DNA of 64,000 nt from an uncultured Oscillospiraceae bacterium. Its GTDB lineage: Bacteria; Bacillota; Clostridia; Oscillospirales; Oscillospiraceae. Location: assembly GCA_910588635.1 (NCBI GenBank), contig CAJUPW010000007.1, forward strand, positions 36,063 to 100,062, read 5' to 3'. Under the pieces are notes generated by a model. That model searched no databases. It saw only the letters and a list, made by a program, of their open reading frames with translations, and had not been told where the DNA came from. A program made the position numbers and the translations under genes. Shown one piece after another: positions 38,218 through 46,435 of this stretch. Positions within the stretch are counted from its first letter, which is position 1, and the number at the start of each line of letters is the position of its first letter.

Positions 38218-39519
38218 TTAACCAAAGATATGGGGTAGGGCGTAGTTCTTCACCTGGTCGCAGATTTTCTCCAGGTCCAGGGTAAGGAATTCTCCATTTT
38301 CATATATGATGTTTCCCCGGGCCATATTCATCACCACATTGGAGCCGTTGGCCGAGTAGACCAGATTTTCCAGTACATCGTGACAGGGAAAGAGATTTTT
38401 CGAGGTGAAGTCCACCAGGATCAGGTCGGCGACCTTGCCGGGGGCGATGACCCCGGCGTCCCGGCCCAGGGTCCTGGCGCCGTTGACGGTGGCCATGGAC
38501 AGGGCCTGGAAGGCGGAGACGGCTGTGGGGTCGCCGGTGGTCCCCTTGTGGAGGATGGCGGCCAGCTTGATCTCCTCAAAGAGGTCGTGGCTGTTGTTGG
38601 AGGCCACCCCGTCGGTGCCCAGAGCCACGTTTACCCCGGCTTTGAGAAGCTCTGGAACCCGGGCCACCCCGGAGGCCAGTTTGAGGTTGGACACCGGGTT
38701 GTGGACGGCGGTGATGTTCTTCCGGGCCATGAGCTCCATATCTTTGCCGCTCACCCAGACGCAGTGGGCGGCGTGGCCGCCGTTTTCCCATACGCCGTAC
38801 TGATCCAGCAGAGAGATGGGGGTCCGGCCGTACTTCTCCAGGCACTTCTCATGCTCCGACCGGGTTTCGGAGATGTGGACGTGCATCCCCAGGCCGTGCT
38901 TTTGGGCAAAGCCGGCCACCCACTCCCAGGCCGGGGGGCAGGAGGTGTACTCCGCGTGGATGGAGGCGTCCACCAGAATCTGCCCGTCCCCGGCGTTGTG
39001 CCAGTTCTCATAGAGTCGGACGTGGTTGGCGCAGTCGCCGCACTTTTCCGGGGAAAAATCCGCCGGGTCGCCGAAATACACCGCCCCGCAGGACAGGTTG
39101 GCGGAGATCCCCGCATCCAGCACGGTCTGGGCGATGGTCTCGGTGTTCATATACATGTCGGCGATGCAGGTGGTGCCCGAGGCAATCATCTCGGCCAGTC
39201 CCAGGGCGGTCCCGGCGGCCACGCAGCGGTCGTCCAGTCTGGCCTCGGCGGGGAAGATGTAGTCGTTGAGCCAGTGCTGCAGGTCGCAGCCCCCGCCGTA
39301 GCCCCGCATGAGAGCCATGGGGACGTGGGTGTGGGCGTTGACCAGACCGGGCATGAGCACCTTGCCGGCGCAGTCGATGGTGCGGTCAAATTTCCCGGCC
39401 GGGCGAAGGGACCCCACCGAAGCGATTTTGGCGCCCTCCACCGCCACAAAGGCGTCCTTCAGCACCGGATTCGCCGGGTCCATCGTCACAACGGCGGCGT
39501 TCGCAAACAGAATTGACAT
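38218..39519 (-). CDS. Amidohydrolase, MTA/SAH deaminase-like
   Basis: 433 residues. Metal motifs GLVNAHTHVPMALMRG, HVHISETRSEH, NPVSNLKLASGVARVPEL and LGTDGVASNNSHDLFEEI fit the TRZ/ATZ family that includes 5'-methylthioadenosine/S-adenosylhomocysteine deaminase (MtaD). With the downstream purine nucleoside phosphorylase it may form a purine-salvage unit: deaminated adenosine derivatives would then be cleaved by PNP. The substrate is inferred. Confidence 0.88.
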   Translation of the reverse strand: MSILFANAAVVTMDPANPVLKDAFVAVEGAKIASVGSLRPAGKFDRTIDCAGKVLMPGLVNAHTHVPMALMRGYGGGCDLQHWLNDYIFPAEARLDDRCVAAGTALGLAEMIASGTTCIADMYMNTETIAQTVLDAGISANLSCGAVYFGDPADFSPEKCGDCANHVRLYENWHNAGDGQILVDASIHAEYTSCPPAWEWVAGFAQKHGLGMHVHISETRSEHEKCLEKYGRTPISLLDQYGVWENGGHAAHCVWVSGKDMELMARKNITAVHNPVSNLKLASGVARVPELLKAGVNVALGTDGVASNNSHDLFEEIKLAAILHKGTTGDPTAVSAFQALSMATVNGARTLGRDAGVIAPGKVADLILVDFTSKNLFPCHDVLENLVYSANGSNVVMNMARGNIIYENGEFLTLDLEKICDQVKNYALPHIFG

Positions 39520-39532
39520 GTTCAGCTTCTCC

Positions 39533-40357
39533 TTACATTTTCCTTAGACAGGCCCGCACCAGTCCGGAGAACTTCTCACGGGCGGCGGCGGCGGCGTCCA
39601 GCACCTCCTGCTCGGAGAGAGGCTGGTCCAGAATGCCGGCGGCCATGTTGGAAAGCAGCGTGAGCCCCAGCACCTCCATGCCGCAGTGGCCGGCCACGAT
39701 GACCTCGGGGGCGGTGGACATGCCCACGGCGTCCCCGCCCAGCAGACGGACGGCCCTGATCTCCGCCGGGGTCTCGTACTGGGGGCCGTAGCAATAGAAA
39801 TAGACTCCCTCCCGCAGGGGGATGTCCTGTTCCCCGGCCGTCTCACGGGCCAGCGCCTGGAGCCGGGGGGTATACAGGTGGGAGGCGTCGGGGAAGCGGA
39901 CTCCGAAATCGGGCAGGTTCTCCCCCCGGAGGGGGGATTCGGAAAACATTTTGATTTGGTCGGTGATGAGCATCAGGTCGCCGGCCTTCCACTGGGTGTT
40001 GACGCAGCCGGCGGCGTTGGTGACAATAAGGGTGTCGCAGCCCAGCAGGCGCAGCACCCGCACGGCGTAGGACACCGCCTCATAGGAGTAGCCCTCGTAG
40101 TGGTGCATTCTCCCCTGCATCACGGCCACGTTCTGGGCTTCCAGGGCGCCGAAAACCAGCCGGCCCTTGTGGCCGGGGGCGGTGGAGGCCTTAAAGTGGG
40201 GGATGTCCCGGTAGTCGATGGCGATGGGGTTCTCCACCTCGTCCCCCAGATAGCCCAGGCCGGAGCCCAGCACCATGGCCACCTTGGGGACAAAGCCCCC
40301 CAGCCGCTCCCGGATGGCCTGGGCACTGGAGCGGTATTGATCCATTGTATAGTCCAT
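39533..40357 (-). CDS. Purine nucleoside phosphorylase
   Basis: 274 residues of the trimeric PNP type: VAMVLGSGLGYLGDEV, ISFPHF-like IPHFKASTAPGHKGRLVFG, MQGRMHHYEGYS, VTNAAGCVN and GVYFYCYGPQYETPAEIRAV. It phosphorolyses (deoxy)inosine and guanosine. It stands 13 nt upstream of the amidohydrolase in the same direction. Confidence 0.94.
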   Translation of the reverse strand: MDYTMDQYRSSAQAIRERLGGFVPKVAMVLGSGLGYLGDEVENPIAIDYRDIPHFKASTAPGHKGRLVFGALEAQNVAVMQGRMHHYEGYSYEAVSYAVRVLRLLGCDTLIVTNAAGCVNTQWKAGDLMLITDQIKMFSESPLRGENLPDFGVRFPDASHLYTPRLQALARETAGEQDIPLREGVYFYCYGPQYETPAEIRAVRLLGGDAVGMSTAPEVIVAGHCGMEVLGLTLLSNMAAGILDQPLSEQEVLDAAAAAREKFSGLVRACLRKM

Positions 40358-40367
40358 GGGGTCCTCC

Positions 40368-40760
40368 TTACAGCCTGCCGCCGCAGGAGCGGCAAAATTT
40401 GTCGTTCTTGCCGCAAGGCTCCCCGCAGCTCGGGCAGGTCTGGGCCTGCTTCAGGTCGGCGACACGGCCCTTCAGCTCGGCAATCTTTCTGCTCTTCTCG
40501 TCCGCCTGATTCAGCAGAGAGGTGACCAGCGCCCCCTCGGGGGCCTGACCCCGGTGGGTGTCCACCATCACTTGACCCAACTGGCGCAGAATGTCGTTAT
40601 ACTCCCCGTTGAGGTCAAAGAGCTGCACGTTCAGCTTGGCCACGTCCACCATCTGGCCCGCCTTTTTGCCGGCCACCCGGGCGGAATCGGCGGCGGCGTC
40701 GGCGGCGAAGCTGGCCGTCCCCTTCACCCGCTCCAGCAAGGCCCTTACCTTTTCGTCCAT
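40368..40760 (-). CDS. Coiled-coil protein with C-terminal zinc ribbon
   Basis: 130 residues. A long helical region (ALLERVKGTASFAADAAADS, VDVAKLNVQLFDLNGEYNDI) ends in a zinc ribbon CPSCGEPCGKNDKFCRSCGG (two CxxC pairs). Function unknown; common in Oscillospiraceae. ATG 40760 has GGAGGAG 7 nt before; the ATG at 40766 would be too close. It is probably the first gene of an operon with PNP and the amidohydrolase. Confidence 0.75.
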   Translation of the reverse strand: MDEKVRALLERVKGTASFAADAAADSARVAGKKAGQMVDVAKLNVQLFDLNGEYNDILRQLGQVMVDTHRGQAPEGALVTSLLNQADEKSRKIAELKGRVADLKQAQTCPSCGEPCGKNDKFCRSCGGRL

Positions 40761-40796
40761 AAGCATACTCCTCCTATTCTAAAATATCGTACTTGT

Positions 40797-40856
40797 ATTT
40801 TACACCAAATATTCCCGGATTGCAACATTGCTATTTTTCCCGAGGAGTGGTAAAAT
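40797..40856. promoter_or_regulatory. Divergent promoters of the zinc-ribbon/PNP operon and the D-Asp cluster
   Basis: On the + strand, TTGCTA (40828-40833), 17 bp, TAAAAT (40851-40856). On the - strand, TTGCAA (40825-40820), 17 bp, TAAAAT (40802-40797). The two -35 boxes are 2 bp apart, so one regulator could affect both. Confidence 0.72.
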
Positions 40857-40937
40857 AGCATGAATTGGTATGAAACGTCCACTGGTATGGGCAGACTGAA
40901 CAGGTGTTCCCGCCAGAGAGAAAAGGGGGCTATCCTT

Positions 40938-42005
40938 ATGCGCAAGCTGGTCATTGAAAAAGCCGCGGTCAAGCACAATCTGTCCGTCATCAAGGAGAGG
41001 GCGGCGGGGGCGGTCATCTACGGCGTGCTCACCGGCGACGGCGGCGGCGCGGGGGTGGCGCCCATGGCCAGGCTGCTCCGGGCGGAGGGCATCGGCCGCT
41101 TTGCCGTGTGCGAGGTGAAGGACGCGGAGAAGCTGCGCCAGGCCGGCTTTGAGGACGAGGAGATCCTCATGCTCCGCTCCACCACCGACCGGGAGGAGCT
41201 GGAGCGGCTGGTGGACCTGAACGTGGTGTGCACCGTCTCCTCGGTGGACACGGGACTGGCCCTCAACGCCCTGGCGGAGAACCGCTCCACCGTGGCCTGC
41301 GCCCACATTCAGGTGGACACGGGGATGGGCTTCGGCGGCTTTCTGGTCAGCGAGCCGGAGAAGATTCTGCTGGCCTACCGCTCCTTGCCCAACGTGGCCC
41401 TGGAGGGCATCTACACCCAGCTGCACGGCATGCGCCCCAACGACCCGGAGGCGGAGCGCCAGCTGGAACAGTTCCACCGGGTGCTGGATACCATCCACCA
41501 GGCCGGCTACGAGACGGGGATGGTCCACGCCGCCGGCTCCTTCGCCCTGCTCCACAACGACGGCGCCCGGCTGGACGGGGTCCGGGCGGGCTCGGCCATT
41601 CTGGGCCGGTGCCGCCGCACCCGGGACGACCGGCTCAAGACGGTGGGCTATGGGGAGGCTCCCCTGGCCGAGGCCCGCTGGCTGCCCAAGGGCCACTCCC
41701 TGGGTACGGACCGGCCCATTGTGCTGAAAAAGCCCACCCGGATCGCGGTGCTCCCCGTGGGCTACCAGAACGGCTTCGGGGTGTTCAGGCCCCGGGAGAC
41801 CGGATTTTTAGCCCTGTGTGCCCGGTGGCGGCAGGCGCGGAACCGTACCGTCCGCATCGGCGACCAGAAGGCCCGGGTGATGGGGCCCATCGGCGCCACC
41901 GAGACTTTGCTCAACGTCACCAATATGAAGTGTTCCGCCGGCGACCTGGCCACCTTCGACATCGACCCCATTTTTGCCAAGGGGTTCGTGCGGGAATTTC
42001 GATAA
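40938..42005 (+). CDS. Alanine racemase-like protein lacking the PLP lysine
   Basis: 355 residues with the fold-type III racemase layout: an N-terminal barrel with AHIQVDTGMGFGG, QLHGMRPNDPEAERQL, HAAGSFALL and GVRAGSAILG, then a C-terminal beta domain with AVLPVGYQNGFGV. Where alanine racemases have V-K-A-N-A-Y-G-H-G, this has I-Y-G-V-L-T-G-D-G (residues 27-35), so the PLP-binding lysine is a tyrosine (Y28). G-Y-Q-N-G replaces the usual G-Y-x-D-G. It should not be a normal racemase. It is the first gene of the D-Asp cluster. A role as a regulator or scaffold is speculation. The start ATG has GGGGG 8 nt before. Confidence 0.75.
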   Translation: MRKLVIEKAAVKHNLSVIKERAAGAVIYGVLTGDGGGAGVAPMARLLRAEGIGRFAVCEVKDAEKLRQAGFEDEEILMLRSTTDREELERLVDLNVVCTVSSVDTGLALNALAENRSTVACAHIQVDTGMGFGGFLVSEPEKILLAYRSLPNVALEGIYTQLHGMRPNDPEAERQLEQFHRVLDTIHQAGYETGMVHAAGSFALLHNDGARLDGVRAGSAILGRCRRTRDDRLKTVGYGEAPLAEARWLPKGHSLGTDRPIVLKKPTRIAVLPVGYQNGFGVFRPRETGFLALCARWRQARNRTVRIGDQKARVMGPIGATETLLNVTNMKCSAGDLATFDIDPIFAKGFVREFR

Positions 42006-42023
42006 TAAGCGAGGTTTTTTCTC

Positions 42024-43241
42024 ATGCCCAACGCCCTCCCCTTTCAGCCGCTGCTCTTCGGCGGCGATATCAACGTATACAGCGTGGCCCGGGCCTTTTA
42101 CGAGGCCTACGGGGTGCGGTCCGTGGCCTACGGCAAGTACCCCTCCTTCCCCTGTCACGGAAGCGCCATCCTCGACTACCGGGTGTGTCCGGACAACGAG
42201 GACGAGGGGATCTTCCTCCGCAACGTCCGGGCCGTGGCGGAGGAGTTCCCGGACAAAAAGGTCATCCTGCTGGGCTGCGGGGACAGCTATGTCCAGCTGG
42301 CCGCCCGCTGTAAGGACTCTCTGCCCGCCAACGTGATCGCCCCCTACATCGACGGGGCGCTGCTGGACACCCTCATCAACAAGGAGCAATTTTACCGGCT
42401 GTGCGACGAGCACGGCATCGACCACCCGGCCACCTTTATTTATGACAGGTCTATGGGCCGCAGCTTCACCCTCCCCTGGGGCCCGCCTTACATCGCCAAG
42501 CCGGCTGACAGCGTGGCCTACTGGGCCTGCGGCGACCATTCCCTGGCCAAGGTCTATATCTGCCAAAGCTGGGAAGAATTGCTGGAGAGCCTGGACCATG
42601 TCTACGCCGCCGGCTACCGGGACCACATGGTGCTTCAGGAGTTCATCCCCGGAGACGACAGCTACATGCGGGTGCTCACCAGCTACTCTGACCGCAATGG
42701 CCGGGTGACCACCATGTGCCTGGGCCACGTCCTGCTGGAGGAGCACTCCCCCCACGGCATCGGCAACCACGCCGTCATTCTCACCGAGCGGGACGAGGTG
42801 CTGGAGCTGAAGATCAAGGGCCTGCTGGAGGCGCTCCATTTCGTGGGCTTTTCCAACTTCGACATCAAGTATGACAGTCGGGACGGCAGATACAAGGCCT
42901 TCGAGATCAACTGCCGTCAGGGCCGGAGCAACTACTATGTCACCGGCGCGGGCCACAACATCGCCAGGCTGGTGGTGGAGGACCGGATTGAGGAAAAGGA
43001 GCTGCCCTTCACCATGACAGAGAACCGCTCCCTGTGGCGGATGGTGCCCAAGCGCGTGGCTTTCAGATTTACCCCCAAGCGGTACCACCAGGAGATGCGC
43101 GCCCTCATCCGGGCCGGGGCGGACCACCACTCCCTGGTCTGCCCGGCGGACGCCTCTCTCAGGCGGCGGCTGCGGGTGTGCAAGAACCACCTGGGCAACA
43201 TCAAGCGGTTTGACCAGTACAACAAGCTTCCAGAGGAGTAA
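42024..43241 (+). CDS. ATP-grasp D-aspartate ligase homologue
   Basis: 405 residues. It shows close motif similarity to the Enterococcus faecium D-aspartate ligase: PLLFGGDINVYSVARAFYEA near the start, GDDSYMRVLTSY (IPGDDSxMRVL), MCLGHVLLEEHSPHGIGNHA and FEINCRQGRSNYYVTG (the ATP-grasp metal site E-x-N-x-R). That enzyme links D-aspartate through its beta-carboxyl to the epsilon-amino group of L-lysine in the peptidoglycan stem. The neighbouring aspartate racemase would supply D-Asp. Cytoplasmic, no signal. Confidence 0.85.
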   Translation: MPNALPFQPLLFGGDINVYSVARAFYEAYGVRSVAYGKYPSFPCHGSAILDYRVCPDNEDEGIFLRNVRAVAEEFPDKKVILLGCGDSYVQLAARCKDSLPANVIAPYIDGALLDTLINKEQFYRLCDEHGIDHPATFIYDRSMGRSFTLPWGPPYIAKPADSVAYWACGDHSLAKVYICQSWEELLESLDHVYAAGYRDHMVLQEFIPGDDSYMRVLTSYSDRNGRVTTMCLGHVLLEEHSPHGIGNHAVILTERDEVLELKIKGLLEALHFVGFSNFDIKYDSRDGRYKAFEINCRQGRSNYYVTGAGHNIARLVVEDRIEEKELPFTMTENRSLWRMVPKRVAFRFTPKRYHQEMRALIRAGADHHSLVCPADASLRRRLRVCKNHLGNIKRFDQYNKLPEE

Positions 43242-43325
43242 TACACTGAGCACCTCCGACAAAGGCCGGAGGCCGGGTAGGAGGCCAAAATCCGGCGCTT
43301 AAGACGTGGGGCGCAGGCTGGGGTC

Positions 43326-43401
43326 TTCAGGGGCGAAGCCCCTGAACGGCGTTTTGGTGACTTTGCCGCTGTTGGCAAAGTCACTCGCCGCCGGAGCGGC
43401 G
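43326..43401 (+). repeat. Three consecutive GC-rich hairpins in the D-Asp cluster
   Basis: Within the 205-nt gap: TTCAGGGGC / GCCCCTGAA (43326-43346, GAA loop), GTGACTTTGCC / GGCAAAGTCAC (43357-43384, 11 bp) and CGCCGC / GCGGCG (43386-43401). None has a T run. They look like a REP/ERIC-type palindromic repeat unit rather than terminators; they could also stabilise the upstream mRNA. Confidence 0.65.
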
Positions 43402-43446
43402 AAATATCCCCTTAGACAACAAACTTAACTAACAAGGAGCAGCTTT

Positions 43447-44163
43447 ATGCAATACCGTCTCGGCGTTCTGGGGGGAATGGGCCCCCAGGCGACCAATACC
43501 TTTTATCAGTTTGTCATTGACCGCACCGACGCCCGGACGGACCAGGAGCATGTGGACGCCCTGATCCTGTCGGACAGCGGGATGCCCGACCGCACCGCCG
43601 CCATTCTGGGCAGCGAGGCGGAGCGGCAGGCGGTATACCGCCGTCTGCTGGCCGACGCCCGTCTGCTGGAGGGGGCGGGGTGCACCTGTATCGCCGTCCC
43701 CTGCAACACCTCCCACTTCTTTTTGGACCAGGTCCAGGAGCAAATCGGCATTCCCATCATCCACATGATCCGGGAGACCGCCCGTCTGCTGGCCTCCCGG
43801 GGACTGAAGCGCCCCGGCATTCTGGCTACGGACGGGACGATCCGCACCGAATTATACCAAAAGGAATTTTTTGCCGCCGGGATTGAGGCAGCGACCCCCT
43901 CCCGGCCGGCGCAGGAGCTGGTGATGTCCCTGATCTACGACGACATCAAGGCAGGCCGGGACGGCGACCCCCAGAAGTTCGCCGCCGTCCACCAGGACCT
44001 CCTGGCTCAGGGCTGCGACTGCGGGGTGCTGGCCTGCACCGAGCTGTCCGTCTTTGCCGACAAGCACCACCTGCCCCACTTTTACACCGACGCCATGGCG
44101 GTGCTGGCCGAGCGGTCGGTCCAGGCCTGCCGCAAGCCTTTACGTGATATTTTTGTTAAATAA
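43447..44163 (+). CDS. Aspartate/glutamate racemase family protein (aspartate racemase)
   Basis: 238 residues. N-terminal LGVLGGMGPQATNTFYQFVI is typical of aspartate racemases (RacD). The catalytic cysteines are in AVPCNTSHFF and VLACTELSVF. It makes D-aspartate without PLP. It lies between the D-aspartate ligase and the MurE-like ligase, so the product is very probably meant for the cell wall. AAGGAG precedes the ATG. Confidence 0.93.
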   Translation: MQYRLGVLGGMGPQATNTFYQFVIDRTDARTDQEHVDALILSDSGMPDRTAAILGSEAERQAVYRRLLADARLLEGAGCTCIAVPCNTSHFFLDQVQEQIGIPIIHMIRETARLLASRGLKRPGILATDGTIRTELYQKEFFAAGIEAATPSRPAQELVMSLIYDDIKAGRDGDPQKFAAVHQDLLAQGCDCGVLACTELSVFADKHHLPHFYTDAMAVLAERSVQACRKPLRDIFVK

Positions 44164-44181
44164 TACTGGGAGGAATGGACT

Positions 44182-46146
44182 ATGGCAAAGCACGCCCTCA
44201 ACGACTATATCGCTTTGCTGGAGGAGCGGGGCCTGCTGGCCGCTCCGGTCCCGGAGGGGCTGGACAGGTCCGCCCCGGTGGAGCTGGTGTCCTACGACTC
44301 CCGGGAGGTGGTCCCCAATACCCTGTTCCTCTGCAAGGGAGCCCACTTCAAGGCGGAGTTCCTGGCAATGGCCCGGGACAGGGGAGCGATTGCCTATGTG
44401 AGCGAGACCCCCTACCCGGAGATTCCGCTGCCCTGTCTCCGGGTGAGCGACATGCGCCGCACCATCGCCCCACTGGCCGACCTGTTCTTTGACCACCCCT
44501 CGGGGAAGCTGAAGGTCATCGGCCTGACGGGCACCAAGGGCAAGTCCTCCACCGCCTACTATCTGAAATCCATCCTGGACGGATATATGGCGGAGACGGG
44601 CGGGCCGGAGAGCGGCGTCATCTCCTCTATCGACACCTACGACGGGGTGGAGCGGTTCGAGTCCCACATCACCACCCCCGACGCCCTGGACCTCCAGCGC
44701 CACTTCTGCCACGCGGTTCAGTCCGGGCTGGAGTACCTGACCATGGAGGTGTCCAGCCAGGCCCTGAAATACCACCGCTCTCTGTGCACCGACTTCGCCG
44801 CCGCCTGCTTCCTCAACATCGGCTATGACCACATCTCCCCCATCGAGCACACCGACTTCGAGGACTATTTCTCATCAAAGCTGCGCATCTTCCAACAGGG
44901 GGCGGTCAACTGCGTCAACCTGGACTGCGACCACGCCGAACGGGTGCTGGCCGCCGCCCGGGAGACGGGAAAGCCTCTGATTACCTTCTCCCAGAAGGAC
45001 CCGTCGGCGGACGTCTGCGCCGGCCGGGTGCGCAAGCGGGGGGAGGACATTCTGTTCCAGGTGCGCACCCGGCGGTATGAGCGGGAGTTCCGGCTCACCA
45101 TGCCGGGGCTGTTCAACGTGGAAAACGCCCTGGCCGCCATTGCCGTATGCGAGGGGCTGGACATTCCGCCCCGGTTTATCTACGCGGGGCTGGAGCGGGC
45201 CAGAGTCCCCGGCCGGATGGAGGTCTTTTCCAGCGCCGGCGGGACGGTTGCCGCCATCGTGGACTACGCCCACAACCGCATGAGCTTCGAGGCGCTGTTC
45301 CGCTCCACCCGGACGGAGTACCCTGGCCGGCGCGTCGTGACGGTGTTCGGCTGTCCCGGCCTGAAGGCTTTGGACCGGCGGCGGGACCTGGGGGAAATAT
45401 CGGGGAAGTATTCCGACCTGGTGGTCCTCACCGAGGAGGACAGCGGAGAGGAGGACACCCTGTCTATCTGTGAGCAGATTGCCGCCCATGTGGCGGAACA
45501 GGGATGTAAATACCGCATCGAACCCAACCGGGGCGAGGCCATCCGCCAGGCGGTTTTGAGCTGCCGGGAGCCCTCCGTCCTGCTGATTACCGGAAAGGGG
45601 GAGGAAACCCGGCAGAAACGGGGCCGGGAGTATATCGACACCCCCACCGACGTGGAGTACGTCCGCAGCTTTTTGCAGGAGTACGACATGATCCGGGGTC
45701 TGGACGGCATGGAGCAGGTCCGGGGACTGCTGTCCGCCCTCCCTGTGCTGGAGCGGTACGCGGGTAAAAGGGCGGTGGTCCAGTGCCAGGCCGTGGCCGG
45801 AGCGGATATTTGGCAGGACGTGTCCGCCTTGCGGGCGCTGGGTGTCCGGGTACGGGTCTGCGAGTGCGGCGGGGGGCTGGAGGCGGCTCTGGAGGACAGG
45901 GCGGAGCTGCTGGTGCTGCTCTCCCCCACCGGACTGACCAGCCTGGAGCGCATGGATGTGAAACGGGCGGAGGAGCGGCTGGAGACGGGCGGAATTCCGG
46001 AAAACCTGACGGGGGCCGTACAGGACTGCGTCCGCGCGCTGCGCGCCGGCGCGGAGGAGGCCGCCGTGCTGGACAGCGCCGAAGCACACGCCTTGCTACT
46101 GTACCTGCTGGACCGGCAGACGCCGGGGATGATCGTTTCCGGATGA
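44182..46146 (+). CDS. MurE-like ligase (L-lysine type) fused to a shortened acetylglutamate-kinase-like domain
   Basis: 654 residues. Residues 1-about 500 are a Mur ligase: SYDSREVVPNTLFLCKG, P-loop GLTGTKGKSST (115-124), ITTPDALDLQRHF, NIGYDHISPIEHTDFEDYFS with lysine K233, and LLITGKGEETRQKRG. The NIGYDHISPIEH form matches streptococcal L-Lys-adding MurE rather than DAP enzymes. The DAP-selecting DNPR motif is replaced by EEDSGEED (418-425). Residues about 515-654 resemble the two ends of N-acetylglutamate kinase (LPVLERYAGKRAVVQ, DVSALRALGVRVRV; then AVLDSAEAHALLLYLL) with the middle missing. The function of the extra domain is unknown. Confidence 0.82.
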   Translation: MAKHALNDYIALLEERGLLAAPVPEGLDRSAPVELVSYDSREVVPNTLFLCKGAHFKAEFLAMARDRGAIAYVSETPYPEIPLPCLRVSDMRRTIAPLADLFFDHPSGKLKVIGLTGTKGKSSTAYYLKSILDGYMAETGGPESGVISSIDTYDGVERFESHITTPDALDLQRHFCHAVQSGLEYLTMEVSSQALKYHRSLCTDFAAACFLNIGYDHISPIEHTDFEDYFSSKLRIFQQGAVNCVNLDCDHAERVLAAARETGKPLITFSQKDPSADVCAGRVRKRGEDILFQVRTRRYEREFRLTMPGLFNVENALAAIAVCEGLDIPPRFIYAGLERARVPGRMEVFSSAGGTVAAIVDYAHNRMSFEALFRSTRTEYPGRRVVTVFGCPGLKALDRRRDLGEISGKYSDLVVLTEEDSGEEDTLSICEQIAAHVAEQGCKYRIEPNRGEAIRQAVLSCREPSVLLITGKGEETRQKRGREYIDTPTDVEYVRSFLQEYDMIRGLDGMEQVRGLLSALPVLERYAGKRAVVQCQAVAGADIWQDVSALRALGVRVRVCECGGGLEAALEDRAELLVLLSPTGLTSLERMDVKRAEERLETGGIPENLTGAVQDCVRALRAGAEEAAVLDSAEAHALLLYLLDRQTPGMIVSG

Positions 46147-46161
46147 ATTTTTATTTTCCCC

Positions 46162-46191
46162 TTGCATATACCGAACTGGCTGTGGTATAAT
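46162..46191 (+). promoter_or_regulatory. Promoter of antisense RNA 2
   Basis: TTGCAT (46162-46167), an 18-bp spacer and TATAAT (46186-46191), the same architecture as at 18417-18446. Confidence 0.82.
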
Positions 46192-46197
46192 CAACAC

Positions 46198-46282
46198 AGC
46201 CGAAAAGATCTGTCAGGGACAATGTTTCTACCAAAGCAAAAGCGAATCCCCAGAGAGTTGCCGCTCTCTGGGGATTCATTTT
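46198..46282 (+). ncRNA. Antisense RNA 2 of a type I toxin-antitoxin locus
   Basis: A predicted transcript of about 80 nt. Segment 46205-46232 is a diverged copy of the + strand at the toxin start (46362-46391), sharing AAGATC, TCAG, GAC, ATG and TTCTACC in order. It is therefore antisense to the toxin start codon and ribosome-site region of its own locus. Differences from copy 1 follow those of toxin 2, suggesting that each antitoxin is specific. Confidence 0.78.
46244..46277. terminator. Bidirectional terminator of type I locus 2
   Basis: A perfect 14-bp stem, GAATCCCCAGAGAG (46244-46257) with CTCTCTGGGGATTC (46264-46277), followed by ATTTT. Confidence 0.92.
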
Positions 46283-46286
46283 GTGC

Positions 46287-46382
46287 TTATCTGCCCTTGC
46301 TGTGGCGGTCAAGCCACTTGCAAATGTAGTAGCCGGTTACATTTGCTGCGACCGTCACGATAAGATCAATCAGAGACGTCAT
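46287..46382 (-). CDS. Type I toxin-like membrane peptide 2 (31 residues)
   Basis: ATG 46382, stop 46287. The product begins MTSLIDLIVTVAANVTGYY (one membrane helix) and ends ICKWLDRHSKGR. Same length as the peptide at 18539-18634 and same tail ICKWLDRH. The ribosome site AAAGGGGG lies upstream. Promoter 46464-46436, convergent antisense RNA and shared terminator are all as in copy 1. It follows the MurE gene on the opposite strand. Confidence 0.82.
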   Translation of the reverse strand: MTSLIDLIVTVAANVTGYYICKWLDRHSKGR

Positions 46383-46435
46383 GCTTCTACCCCCTTTCTG
46401 TTGCCACAGATTGGGTGATGTAGGGCAGCACAGTA

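Noticed and set aside
43242..43446. Possible CRISPR-like array or attachment site
   Set aside because: The hairpins differ from one another, there are no regular spacers, and no cas or integrase genes are nearby.
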